6,186 bases of DNA from Ekhidna sp. (lineage in GTDB: Bacteria; Bacteroidota; Bacteroidia; Cytophagales; Cyclobacteriaceae): NCBI GenBank assembly GCA_028821635.1, contig JAPPDO010000028.1, positions 1-6,186 of the forward strand, given 5' to 3'. The notes under the pieces are model-generated. The model was not told the DNA's origin, made no database searches, and was given only the letters and a program-made list of their open reading frames with translations. The translations under genes were made by a program, and so were the position numbers. This document shows positions 1 to 5,882 of the stretch, piece after piece (positions within the stretch are counted from its first letter, which is position 1; every line of letters starts with the position of its first letter).

Positions 1-189
1 CCAATAGTTATTAATGTTGAAATCAGCAAGATATCTAAATTGAGTAAACAGATTTCTGCCCTCAAGAAAAGTGACCCTTCCTCAGATACCATAGAATTCG
101 AAGCCCAAATTGATCAGTTGGTTTATGAGTTGTATGACTTAACAGATGAAGAGATAGCTATTGTGGAGGGCAAGACGAAAAAGACCTAA
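1..189 (+). CDS. C-terminal end of an Eco57I/type IIG-like restriction-methylase polypeptide (5' partial)
   Basis: The gene enters from the left edge in frame 1 and stops at TAA 187-189, so only 62 codons are visible. The tail has a charged helical stretch (ISKLSKQISALKK), then an acidic linker, then IDQLVYELYDLTDEEIAIVEG-like sequence (residues about 39-59) and a basic end. From memory, a 'LVYELYGLT-EEEI-IVEG' ending is characteristic of the C-terminus of Eco57I-type fused restriction-methylase proteins and related N6-adenine methylases of type IIG or BREX PglX kind, where it follows the TaqI-like target recognition domain. No catalytic motif (NPPY, PD-ExK) lies in the window, so activity and exact subtype cannot be judged. 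The next gene on the same strand is a broken nuclease-like gene 108 nt away, which fits a defence locus. The family call is fairly secure; the system type is inference. Confidence 0.68.
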   Translation, partial: PIVINVEISKISKLSKQISALKKSDPSSDTIEFEAQIDQLVYELYDLTDEEIAIVEGKTKKT

Positions 190-210
190 ATCAAAATTGG
201 TAAAAGACCT
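179..210 (+). repeat. 9-bp direct repeat at the end of the restriction-methylase gene
   Basis: AAAAGACCT occurs at 179-187, covering the last codons and the first base of the stop, and again at 202-210, followed at once by G and a run of seven T (212-218). The second copy could be a duplicated gene end or chance. The T run is not preceded by a convincing stem (only GGT...ACC, 3 bp), so I do not call a terminator. Confidence 0.4.
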
Positions 211-233
211 GTTTTTTTGCCCTCACATCCGTC

Positions 234-266
234 TTGTTAATAATTATTAGAAATCCATTATATTTA
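234..266 (+). promoter_or_regulatory. Candidate Bacteroidota-type promoter for the DUF6602 gene
   Basis: TTG at 234-236 and TATATTTA at 259-266 resemble the Bacteroidota -33 (TTG) and -7 (TAnnTTTG) elements. The spacer is 22 nt, at the long end of what is accepted, and the last G of the -7 box is A. The boxes lie 31 nt upstream of the ATG at 298. A TATAAT at 287-292 is too close to the ATG to serve as a normal -10. In DNA this AT-rich such matches arise easily, so this is a weak call. Confidence 0.25.
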
Positions 267-297
267 ACCCCAAAGTTATACTATGATATAATACCGT

Positions 298-1078
298 ATG
301 AATTTAGCGCAAGTATTCAAGGGGATAAAAAGTAAAATGATCAGCGATTTTAATGATATTAGCTCTCAAATTAAGCATCGATCTTCGAAGGGAAATATTA
401 GAGAAAGAGAACTCATAAAGTTTCTAAAATATACATTCCTCAAAAACTGGATATCGGTCAAGGAGAAATCATAACAGCGTCAGACGAGACATCAAACGAA
501 TGTGACGTTATAATTCATGATAGTTTCTCATGCCTCCACATAATCTATGAAGAAAATTATCGGGTTTTCCCAATAGAACTCGTTTATTGCGTAATTGAAG
601 TCAAATTAAAGCTAGACTCTTCAGCGTTAGAAGATTCTTTCAATAAAATTCATCGAATTAAGAAGTTTAAAAAAAAACAGCATATCGACGTAAAGAAAGC
701 CCTGTAGTTCACTCAACAAACTTATATGGGAAGGAACTCTCATTCTTTCCAACTCTTGGACTTGTTTTTGCCTACGATTCAATAGAACTCAAAACTTTAG
801 AATCAAAGTTGCATAATCTTAACTCCAAAACAGAACCGGAGAATAGAATTGATTCCGTATGGGTTTTAAAAAAGGTAGCTATACTAAATTGGTCAGACCA
901 GAGTAAGACATTAGATATAACTCCAACGAAGGAAACAAGGTTAAGGTCTGTTGAGTCTGACAACATACTAATGCTATTCACAACTCAGTTGCAAAGACTT
1001 TTACTTGGTACTTGGACCCTTGAGTTTAATTTAAAAGACTATTTGAGTCAAGTTAAGTATGGAAAGCTCATAGATTAA
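298..1078 (+). pseudogene. DUF6602-type, PD-(D/E)XK-nuclease-like protein, broken by two frameshifts
   Basis: Three reading frames must be joined to give one protein of about 260 residues. Segment 1 runs from ATG 298 to about 428 (its frame stops at 472-474). Segment 2 is read in the frame of codon 429-431 and stops at TAG 705-707. Segment 3 is open from about 671 to TAG/TAA-type end 1076-1078. The joined product matches my recollection of DUF6602: an N-terminal helical part with H-x-x-x-x-KGNIRE (segment 1), then LDIGQGEII, ECDVIIHD and CVIEVKLKL (segment 2), then LGLVFAYDSIE and a helical C-terminus (segment 3). The Glu of the first helix, the Asp in CDVIIHD and the E-x-K of VIEVK fit a PD-(D/E)XK nuclease core; that role is inference. 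Both breaks are -1 shifts, the first near A4 at 426-429 and the second in A9 at 669-677. Each equals one missing base. The likely causes are gene decay or homopolymer sequencing error. If left uncorrected, only a C-terminal fragment starting at TTG 809 or just upstream would be called. It sits downstream of a restriction-methylase tail. Confidence 0.72.
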
Positions 1079-1091
1079 GTTGATTTTGGGA

Positions 1092-1110
1092 TAAAAAATT
1101 ATATTTTTTA
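1092..1110. terminator. Weak AT-only stem between convergent genes
   Basis: TAAAAAAT (1092-1099) pairs with ATTTTTTA (1103-1110) across a 3-nt loop, giving an 8-bp stem made only of A-T pairs and reading with a T tract on both strands. It lies 14 nt after the stop of the broken DUF6602 gene, and 93 nt beyond the stop of the convergent TPR gene. It could be a poor bidirectional terminator, but with no G-C pairs the stem is unstable. I see no better terminator in 1079-1202. Confidence 0.28.
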
Positions 1111-1202
1111 GTATATTAAAATATTGAAAATCAAAACATATATCTGGAACAATCATAAAAGATTCGGATATAAGAGATAGAGACGGTACCTAAATCTTTA
1201 AT

Positions 1203-1526
1203 TCAATCTTTTTCAAAAAGAAAGTTTTTATAAGAAGATAGAAGTTCTGAGCGTGTCTTCGTATCATTCAACTCCTCAGCCAGCTTGATTCCAAGTTTGA
1301 AAATGTAATCAGCACTTTCCCGATTCCCCTCTTCTCGGAGTAGGTTTGCCAGTTGGTAGTACGCAGGCAGATAAGAGGGATGCTGCTGTTGCAGGTATGA
1401 TAATAGCTGCAAAGCCGCCTGACTATCCACATCATAGTATTCCATGGCTAAGGCATACTTATTAAACGGATTTTCCGGCTCTTCTTTAATGAATTGCTCC
1501 AATAATTTGACTCTATCTTTATTCAT
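1203..1526 (-). CDS. Small tetratricopeptide-repeat protein
   Basis: This 107-residue cytoplasmic protein has no signal peptide or membrane segment. Two TPR-like helix pairs are visible: residues about 19-52 (NPFNKYALAMEYYD through the QQQHPS turn) and about 53-86 (YLPAYYQLANLLREEGN through KLGIKLAEE). The A/G/Y/L spacing and the turn residues N-P and H-P are TPR-like, and a charged capping helix follows at 88-107. TPR folds bind partner proteins; no partner is evident here. Proteins of this size and kind are common in Bacteroidota, where some automatic annotations carry an unsupported 'heme biosynthesis' label. The ATG lies only 3 nt after the TGA of the SemiSWEET gene, so it is the last gene of the ypdA operon and probably translated by coupling. 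Fold is fairly sure; function is unknown. Confidence 0.85.
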   Translation of the reverse strand: MNKDRVKLLEQFIKEEPENPFNKYALAMEYYDVDSQAALQLLSYLQQQHPSYLPAYYQLANLLREEGNRESADYIFKLGIKLAEELNDTKTRSELLSSYKNFLFEKD

Positions 1527-1529
1527 AGT

Positions 1530-1778
1530 TCAGCCATGTTTAATCTTGAGAATTAGAATTGTCATGGAGAACATAAGCGTCACTGAATTTGCAAGGATAA
1601 TGGGAAGGTCATTTAAGTAAATGCCATAAATAAGCCAGCAGGCTATTCCAACAGTAAATATCAAATACATTCCTAAAGAAAGCCCCTCCGTGTTTTGTGT
1701 TCGGATTGCCTTAATGGCCTGAGGTGCAAAAGCGGTAGATGTTAGTATGGCGGCAAGTAGTCCAATGATTTCCATCAT
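1530..1778 (-). CDS. SemiSWEET sugar transporter (PQ-loop/MtN3 family)
   Basis: This 82-residue inner-membrane protein has the three-helix layout of a SemiSWEET: TM1 about 4-22, TM2 about 35-53, TM3 about 57-78. The family hallmark P19-Q20 lies in TM1 (AFAPQAIK), followed by the usual basic loop (KAIRTQNTEG). W48 in TM2 and N64 in TM3 fit the Trp and Asn that contact sugar in characterised SemiSWEETs. Such proteins work as homodimers and move mono- or disaccharides down a gradient; the actual substrate cannot be read from sequence. The first ATG (1778-1776) overlaps the TGA of the upstream ypdA-like gene as ATGA, implying translational coupling. A second in-frame ATG follows at once (1775-1773), so the true N-terminus may be one residue shorter. 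The TPR gene follows after 3 nt. Length and motifs agree with a complete, functional gene. Confidence 0.9.
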   Translation of the reverse strand: MMEIIGLLAAILTSTAFAPQAIKAIRTQNTEGLSLGMYLIFTVGIACWLIYGIYLNDLPIILANSVTLMFSMTILILKIKHG

Positions 1779-2752
1779 ATCTTATTCTCCACAATGTTCT
1801 TTACAGCTATTTCAGAATGGATTCTTGAATTCTCAATGAACCACTCGTTGGTTTTGAGACCCCCGCAGATCACTCCGACCAGGTAAACTCCTTTCACATT
1901 CGATTCCATCGTCTTTGTGTCATATTCAGGGTTTTTAAACTCATCCTTCCCAATATTAATCCCCACGCTTTCAAGGAAAGAAAAGTCCGGTTGGTAGCCG
2001 GTCATTGCGAGCACAAAATCATTTTGAAGGGTAACGTTTCCCTGAGGAGTTGAAATATCAATAACGTATCGATCAATTTTTGTGATTTTACTTTCAAAAT
2101 AAGCCTTGATCGAACCTTCTTTAATTCGATTATTAATATCAGGTCTTACCCAATATTTTACTCTGGAGTTAATCTCCCCTTCCCTGATGATCATGGAGAC
2201 ACTTTTTGCACCTTTTCTAAAAACTTCCAATGCAGCATCTACTGCAGAATTAGCAGCACCGACAACAGCAACGTGCATGTTAAAATAAAGGTGGGGCTCA
2301 TCGTAATAATGTTTCACTTTTGGGAGGTCTTCCCCGGGAACACCAAGCAAATAAGGAAGGTCATAGAAACCGGTCGCAATGATTAAATTTTTAGCTTTAT
2401 ACGTTTGCTTTTGAGAGCTGATCAAAAAAATATCTCCTTCATTTTTTACGCTTTCTATTTTTTCATAAAGCCGGGTCTTGAGATTCCAAGAAGAGGCTGC
2501 CCTTCGGTAATACTCAAGGGCCTCAGAGCGTGTTGGTTTTGGATTATGAGAAATAAATGGTACTCCTCCAATTTCTAATTTGTCAGAAGTAGAAAAGAAA
2601 GTCATATTTCTGGGATAGTTGTATAATGAATTGACCAGGCAGCCTTTATCAATTATTTCATAGGACAAGCTGGCTTTTTCAGCTTCAATTCCACAGGCTA
2701 ATCCAATGGGTCCGGCTCCGATGATCACAATATCTAAAACAGGTTTGCTCAT
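1775..2752 (-). CDS. ypdA: YpdA-family FAD/NAD(P)H-dependent disulfide reductase
   Basis: This 325-residue flavoprotein of the thioredoxin-reductase-like fold has the usual YpdA length. The FAD-binding Rossmann motif is GAGPIG at residues 12-17, the ATG motif is at 126-128 (IIATGFYD), the NAD(P)H Rossmann motif is VVGAANSA at 163-170, and the C-terminal FAD-contacting GVYLVGVICGG is at 288-298. The blocks GCLVNSLYNYP (37-47) and TFFSTSDKLEIGG (51-63) are typical of the YpdA/Bdr family, which in Bacillota reduces bacillithiol disulfide. The GxGPCG Cys held to be catalytic in Staphylococcus YpdA is Ile16 here; C20, C38 and C296 are the only Cys residues. I recall Ile here in other Bacteroidota homologues too, so it may mark a lineage with different chemistry, possibly ferredoxin/flavodoxin-reductase-like. 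There is no thioredoxin-reductase CxxC. It is the first gene of a minus-strand operon and overlaps the SemiSWEET gene by ATGA. Family call is firm; substrate is inference. Confidence 0.87.
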   Translation of the reverse strand: MSKPVLDIVIIGAGPIGLACGIEAEKASLSYEIIDKGCLVNSLYNYPRNMTFFSTSDKLEIGGVPFISHNPKPTRSEALEYYRRAASSWNLKTRLYEKIESVKNEGDIFLISSQKQTYKAKNLIIATGFYDLPYLLGVPGEDLPKVKHYYDEPHLYFNMHVAVVGAANSAVDAALEVFRKGAKSVSMIIREGEINSRVKYWVRPDINNRIKEGSIKAYFESKITKIDRYVIDISTPQGNVTLQNDFVLAMTGYQPDFSFLESVGINIGKDEFKNPEYDTKTMESNVKGVYLVGVICGGLKTNEWFIENSRIHSEIAVKNIVENKI

Positions 2753-2909
2753 TTTATTGTCTTACTTAAACTGGTTAAAGATTAAATTTACATTTGAATA
2801 AATTATACCAATCAAATAATTCATAGTTACTAACTTCGAGGTTCAATTTTGGAGTCATCTAAACACTTTTACACTTTTCGGGTTTTTTAATAAACGTTAA
2901 GTACATAAA
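2753..2909. promoter_or_regulatory. Divergent intergenic region between ypdA and etfB
   Basis: These 157 nt separate two operons read in opposite directions, so both promoters should lie here. For the minus strand, a TAnnTTT-like box (TAAATTTA on the minus strand, plus coordinates about 2783-2790) lies downstream of TTG candidates, but the spacing is not ideal. The plus-strand candidate is listed separately. No clear operator palindrome or riboswitch-like fold was seen. The region is AT-rich and encodes no plausible small protein. Confidence 0.6.
2849..2877 (+). promoter_or_regulatory. Candidate promoter of the etfB-etfA-BFN operon
   Basis: TTG at 2849-2851 and TACACTTT at 2870-2877 approximate the Bacteroidota -33 TTG and -7 TAnnTTTG boxes, with an 18-nt spacer and mismatches in the -7 box. 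The expected start would leave a leader of roughly 25 nt before the ATG at 2910. That leader is A/T-rich (ACATAAA directly before ATG) and lacks a Shine-Dalgarno sequence, as is usual in the phylum. Confidence 0.3.
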
Positions 2910-3647
2910 ATGAAGATATTAGTTTGTATTACGCATGTGCCCGATACAACATCACGTATCTCCTTCACAGACGGAAATACTAAGTTTGATAAAAGCGGTG
3001 TTCAATTTATTATTGGTCCATATGATGACTACGCACTTGCTCGAGCAGTCGAGCTAAAAGAACAATCCGGCGGGTCAATCACGGTGCTAAATGTAGGAGA
3101 GGCTGAGACCGAACCTACCATTCGCAAAGCACTAGCCATCGGCGCAGATGATGCAATAAGAATAAATGCCTTCCCCGAAGACGCTCTTTTTGTGGCAAAA
3201 CAAATAGCGAGCGTTGCAGAAGGTGCTGAATATGACTTGATTTTAATGGGGAGAGAATCTATTGATTTTAATGGAGGGCAAGTGCATAGTATGGTAGGGG
3301 AACTGTTAGGTTTACCTTCTGTTTCGCCGGTAATGACATTAGATATAGAAGGTAATACTGCGAAAATTTCAAGAGAAATAGAAGGCGGTAAGGAGCACAT
3401 AGCGTTATCCCTCCCCTTCATTGCCGGATGCCAGGAGCCTATTGCTGAATGGAAAATCCCAAACATGAGAGGAATTATGAGCGCAAGAACTAAACCACTA
3501 GAGGTGAGAGAGCCAACCAGTGATGTCTCAAAAACGCAGGTGAGTGACTTTGAACTGCCCCCTGCCAAAGGTGATGTGAAATTAATTGATCCTGAAAATA
3601 TCGGCGAATTAGTCAATTTATTAAAAAACGAAGCAAAAGTTATATAA
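2910..3647 (+). CDS. etfB: Electron transfer flavoprotein, beta subunit
   Basis: This 245-residue cytoplasmic protein pairs with EtfA to carry electrons from acyl-CoA and other flavin dehydrogenases to ETF:quinone oxidoreductase. It has the family start MKILVCITHVPDT, the TEPTIRKALAIGADDAIRI block (about residues 69-87), the nucleotide-site loop GRESIDFNGGQV followed by the helix to LGLP, and the ETF-beta signature around R155 (SREIEGGKE...LPFIAGC, about 154-173). The dehydrogenase-docking stretch IPNMRGIMSARTKPL comes after it. Wording is close to Bacteroidota EtfB as I remember it. From the signature alone I cannot decide firmly between an AMP-containing canonical ETF and a bifurcating one; the lack of fixB/fixC-type partners here favours the canonical role. 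The ATG at 2910 is the first in-frame start with the conserved N-terminus. etfA follows after a single nucleotide, so the two subunits are made together. Confidence 0.96.
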   Translation: MKILVCITHVPDTTSRISFTDGNTKFDKSGVQFIIGPYDDYALARAVELKEQSGGSITVLNVGEAETEPTIRKALAIGADDAIRINAFPEDALFVAKQIASVAEGAEYDLILMGRESIDFNGGQVHSMVGELLGLPSVSPVMTLDIEGNTAKISREIEGGKEHIALSLPFIAGCQEPIAEWKIPNMRGIMSARTKPLEVREPTSDVSKTQVSDFELPPAKGDVKLIDPENIGELVNLLKNEAKVI

Positions 3648-3648
3648 A

Positions 3649-4590
3649 ATGACAGCGTTAGCATTTGTAGAAACAGACGAAGGATTTGTAAGAAAATCAT
3701 CCTTAGAAGCAGTAAGCTATGCTAAAGAGACGGCGGGAGATGTAGCGGCTATCGTGTTTGGAGAAGCGAAGGATGTGGAATTAATCGGAAAAGCAGGGGC
3801 TTCCAAAGTACTCCACGTTACTGATGAAAGACTTGCCCAGCCAAATATTATGGCCTACTCCTCCGTAATTGCAGAAGCAATGAATCAGGAACAGGCTACT
3901 CTTTTGGTATTAGCCAAAAGTTCATTGGGCGATCCGGTTTCAGCTCGTGTATCCATAAAAGTAGATGCAGCATTGGTATCAAATGTAAGCGGCTTGCCAA
4001 GTGGTGATACAGTGAAAAGGAGTATTTACACCGGTAAAGCTTTTGCAAATACGGTGCTCAAAGCCGAGAAAAAGATTATCTCCATCAAGAAAAATGCGGT
4101 GATAGTAAAAGAGAACGGAGAAAGTCCCGAAATAGTAGAATTCTCACCCGCAATAGCGGATTCAGATTTTACGGTTAAAATCCTAAAAGTCGAAAAACAA
4201 GAAGGTAATGTTCTTCTGCCGGAAGCAGACGTGGTTGTCTCCGGAGGGAGGGGCTTAAAAGGGCCGGAGAACTGGGGGATGATAGAAGATCTCGCCAAAG
4301 TACTGGGAGCCGCAACAGGTTGTATCAAACCGGTGTCGGATATGGACTGGAGACCGCACCACGAACACGTAGGACAAACCGGCATAAAGGTTAGTCCGTC
4401 GCTTTATATTGCTATTGGTATTTCCGGCGCGATTCAGCATCTTGCAGGCATAAACTCTTCAAAATACATACTCGCTATCAACAAAGACCCGGAGGCACCA
4501 CTCTTCAAAGCGGCTGATTTTGGAGTAGTCGGAGATGCTTTTAATGTAGTGCCAAAATTGACCGATGCCCTCAAGAAGGTACAGAATTAA
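3649..4590 (+). CDS. etfA: Electron transfer flavoprotein, alpha subunit
   Basis: This 313-residue partner of EtfB holds the redox FAD. The N-terminal domain (about 1-185) is the variable ETF alpha/beta fold. The C-terminal FAD domain begins at VVVSGGRGLKGPENWG (195-210) and carries VGQTG (241-245), IAIGISGAIQHLAG and AINKDPEAPLFKAADFGVVGD. T244 and H264 align with human alpha-T266 and alpha-H286, which contact the flavin; the 20-residue spacing is the same. The residue 17 before T244, where human has R249 in GASR, is K227 in GCIKPVSD. That Arg sits over the flavin ring and is nearly invariant, so the Lys is unusual; charge is kept. The WRPHHEHVGQTG form is the Bacteroidota version. The ATG is 1 nt after the etfB stop, and the TAA stop shares its last A with the start of the BFN gene (TAATG). 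Identity is secure; effect of K227 is inference. Confidence 0.96.
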   Translation: MTALAFVETDEGFVRKSSLEAVSYAKETAGDVAAIVFGEAKDVELIGKAGASKVLHVTDERLAQPNIMAYSSVIAEAMNQEQATLLVLAKSSLGDPVSARVSIKVDAALVSNVSGLPSGDTVKRSIYTGKAFANTVLKAEKKIISIKKNAVIVKENGESPEIVEFSPAIADSDFTVKILKVEKQEGNVLLPEADVVVSGGRGLKGPENWGMIEDLAKVLGAATGCIKPVSDMDWRPHHEHVGQTGIKVSPSLYIAIGISGAIQHLAGINSSKYILAINKDPEAPLFKAADFGVVGDAFNVVPKLTDALKKVQN

Positions 4591-5171
4591 TGTCCAGCGA
4601 TAAAATAGAGTTAGAGATTTTGGGGTTATCTTCAAGTCAATCCCAGTCCGGCTCCTTTGCGCTCGTTTTGGGGGAAGTGGATGGCAATAGACGGCTTCCT
4701 ATCATTATAGGGATGTTTGAGGCGCAGGCGATTGCCATTGAAATAGAAAAAATCGTACCCAACCGTCCGATGACCCATGATCTATTTAAAACTTTTGCAC
4801 TCAATTTTGAGGTTACAGTAAAAGAAATCCACATCTCGGATCTCAGAGAAGGAGTTTTTTTCGCTAAGATCGTCTGTGAACATAATGGGCAAATTTTTGA
4901 TATTGACTCCAGACCTTCAGATGCAATCGCCATCGGTCTTAGGTTTAATGTTGGCTTTTACTCGAACGAAAGTATCCTTACGGAAGCAGGGATTGTACTC
5001 ACCGAAGAGTATGAGGAGGAGATCACTCACGCCAAAGCTCAAAAACCTCTCAAGACAAACCTTAATGATATGAGTTCGGTAGAATTAAAAAAATTACTTT
5101 CTGAAGCACTAGACAAGGAAGACTATGAAAAAGCAGCCAGAATCAGAGATGTGTTGAATAAACGGAATTAA
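4590..5171 (+). CDS. Bifunctional-nuclease-family (DUF151/BFN) protein with C-terminal UVR motif
   Basis: This 193-residue protein has a DUF151/BFN domain at about 5-140. The blocks LGLSSSQSQSGSFALVLGE, RRLPIIIGMFEAQAIAIEIE, RPMTHDLFK and DSRPSDAIAIGLRF are the family core; plant and bacterial members are described as having DNase and RNase activity. Residues 141-160 are an acidic/polar linker. Residues 161-193 form a UvrB/UvrC-type (UVR) motif, with SSVELKKLLSEALD then KEDYEKAARIRDVLN, a helical hairpin that mediates protein contacts in UvrBC. This BFN plus UVR layout is common in Bacteroidota. The start ATG overlaps the etfA stop by one base, so translation should be coupled to ETF. In related genomes I recall a nucleoside transporter following this gene; here it is absent and a gene-poor remnant follows. 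Domain calls are firm; why it is tied to ETF is not known. Confidence 0.92.
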   Translation: MSSDKIELEILGLSSSQSQSGSFALVLGEVDGNRRLPIIIGMFEAQAIAIEIEKIVPNRPMTHDLFKTFALNFEVTVKEIHISDLREGVFFAKIVCEHNGQIFDIDSRPSDAIAIGLRFNVGFYSNESILTEAGIVLTEEYEEEITHAKAQKPLKTNLNDMSSVELKKLLSEALDKEDYEKAARIRDVLNKRN

Positions 5172-5189
5172 AGTGATGGGTATTTTGTA

Positions 5190-5207
5190 AGGGTTACGCT
5201 TAACCCT
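5190..5207 (+). terminator. Hairpin downstream of the etfB-etfA-BFN operon
   Basis: AGGGTTA (5190-5196) and TAACCCT (5201-5207) form a perfect 7-bp stem around a CGCT loop, starting 18 nt after the BFN stop codon. There is no T tract after it, so it is not a textbook intrinsic terminator. It may end or stabilise the operon mRNA 3' end. Position and symmetry support a role; the type of role is uncertain. Confidence 0.45.
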
Positions 5208-5293
5208 GGAAATCAAATCAATCCTGTTTAAGATAGGTAGCACAATTACAAACTAAACTCCGATCATGAAAATTTACACAGACCGAGATCATT

Positions 5294-5314
5294 GCATAAT
5301 TGATAACATTATGC
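5294..5314. repeat. Perfect 7-bp inverted repeat, operator-like
   Basis: GCATAAT (5294-5300) and ATTATGC (5308-5314) are exact reverse complements across the 7-nt spacer TGATAAC. Arm length and 14-bp half-site spacing are of the kind bound by dimeric regulators. A third ATTATGC lies at 5430-5436. No intact gene starts next to it, so its target is unclear; in AT-rich DNA chance is possible. Confidence 0.4.
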
Positions 5315-5394
5315 TAAAATGTCTCAAATAGCTTTAATTTTCTTCCTTATCCGAAATTTAAACCCCTCATAACCGGAAGGTTTCTCTAGCGTTT

Positions 5395-5429
5395 ATATTT
5401 TTTCAGGCATTGATTATTTTACTACCTGA
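5395..5429. repeat. Copy 1 of a short hairpin-like element
   Basis: The left part is ATATTTTTTCAGG (5395-5407) and the right part TTTTACTACCTGA (5417-5429). TTCAGG (5402-5407) and CCTGAA (5425-5430) are an exact inverted repeat. A related copy in the same orientation lies at 6128-6174. The element overlaps the end of the open frame that stops at 5403-5405 on the minus strand. Confidence 0.45.
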
Positions 5430-5869
5430 ATTATGCAAAAGACTTAGACCGTTTATTTCTTTCGTATTCATCGCTTTTTTGTTTGAGAATAGTATTGAAA
5501 GTTGGTACAATTTATATTGATGTGGAAAGGTGTTGCTGATGGTAACTCCGAAGGTACTGACCTTGGCATACTTGTGGTAGGCCACTCCAGTGTAAGTGCT
5601 GTTGTCTGTGGGGTTATCCACCAAGCGACGGTACAACTGTGAGTTCCCCCACTCATTGTAGGGATGGTAATGATTTCAGTGTTGAGGGTAGTTGCTGGTA
5701 TTCTTTTACTCACATTACGCAGGTCTACATCTATGATTCTAACTGCACTCTTCAGTAGGTCATGGAATTTCCTAGCTACAAACAAGGCCGTTGGTTTGCC
5801 TTTCGCCTCCCTGAAGCCCGAAGTAAGCATGATAAGTGGTAATAAAAGTGCCAGTGTCAAAGGCTGCAA
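5403..5869 (-). pseudogene. Unrecognised coding remnant, frame-broken
   Basis: Two overlapping minus-strand frames look like pieces of one gene. Frame A is open from 5902 (TTG at 5869, ATG at 5830) to a stop at 5468-5470. It starts with a hydrophobic, signal-peptide-like stretch (PLTLALLLPLIMLTSG), then a basic/hydrophobic part (KPTALFVARKFHDLLKSAV, RIIDVDLRNVSKRIP). Frame B is open from 5675 to 5403, with YNEWGNSQLYRRLVDNP and TYTGVAYHKYAKVSTFGVT. In about 5525-5670 frame B has C or G in roughly 70 percent of third positions by my hand count, unlike the AT-rich flanks, which suggests real and perhaps foreign coding DNA. Switching A to B near 5640-5678 again needs one missing base. Past about 5525 the frame runs into AT-rich sequence and the end may be spurious. 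I do not recognise the family. A short secreted protein or two chance frames are the alternatives. Confidence 0.35.
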
Positions 5870-5882
5870 GTGACGTTCATAG

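Noticed and set aside
664..680. Programmed -1 ribosomal frameshift at the A9 run
   Set aside because: The run could allow slippage, but a second shift near 426-429 without a proper slippery heptamer is also needed and no downstream structure was seen; decay or read error is simpler.
809..1078. Stand-alone 89-residue gene starting at TTG 809
   Set aside because: The frame is open upstream to about 671 and encodes LGLVFAYDS-like DUF6602 sequence there, so this is the C-terminal part of the broken gene, not a separate one.
3029..3700. Long minus-strand open frame (223 codons) opposite etfB
   Set aside because: It lies antisense to the well-supported etfB gene; its Ser/Pro/Thr-rich product shows no domain and reflects the codon use of the other strand.
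4026..4933. Minus-strand open frames opposite etfA and the BFN gene
   Set aside because: These are antisense shadows of clearly coding sequence with no family features.
5664..5873. Plus-strand 69-codon frame
   Set aside because: It is the shadow of the minus-strand remnant, which has the more protein-like translation.
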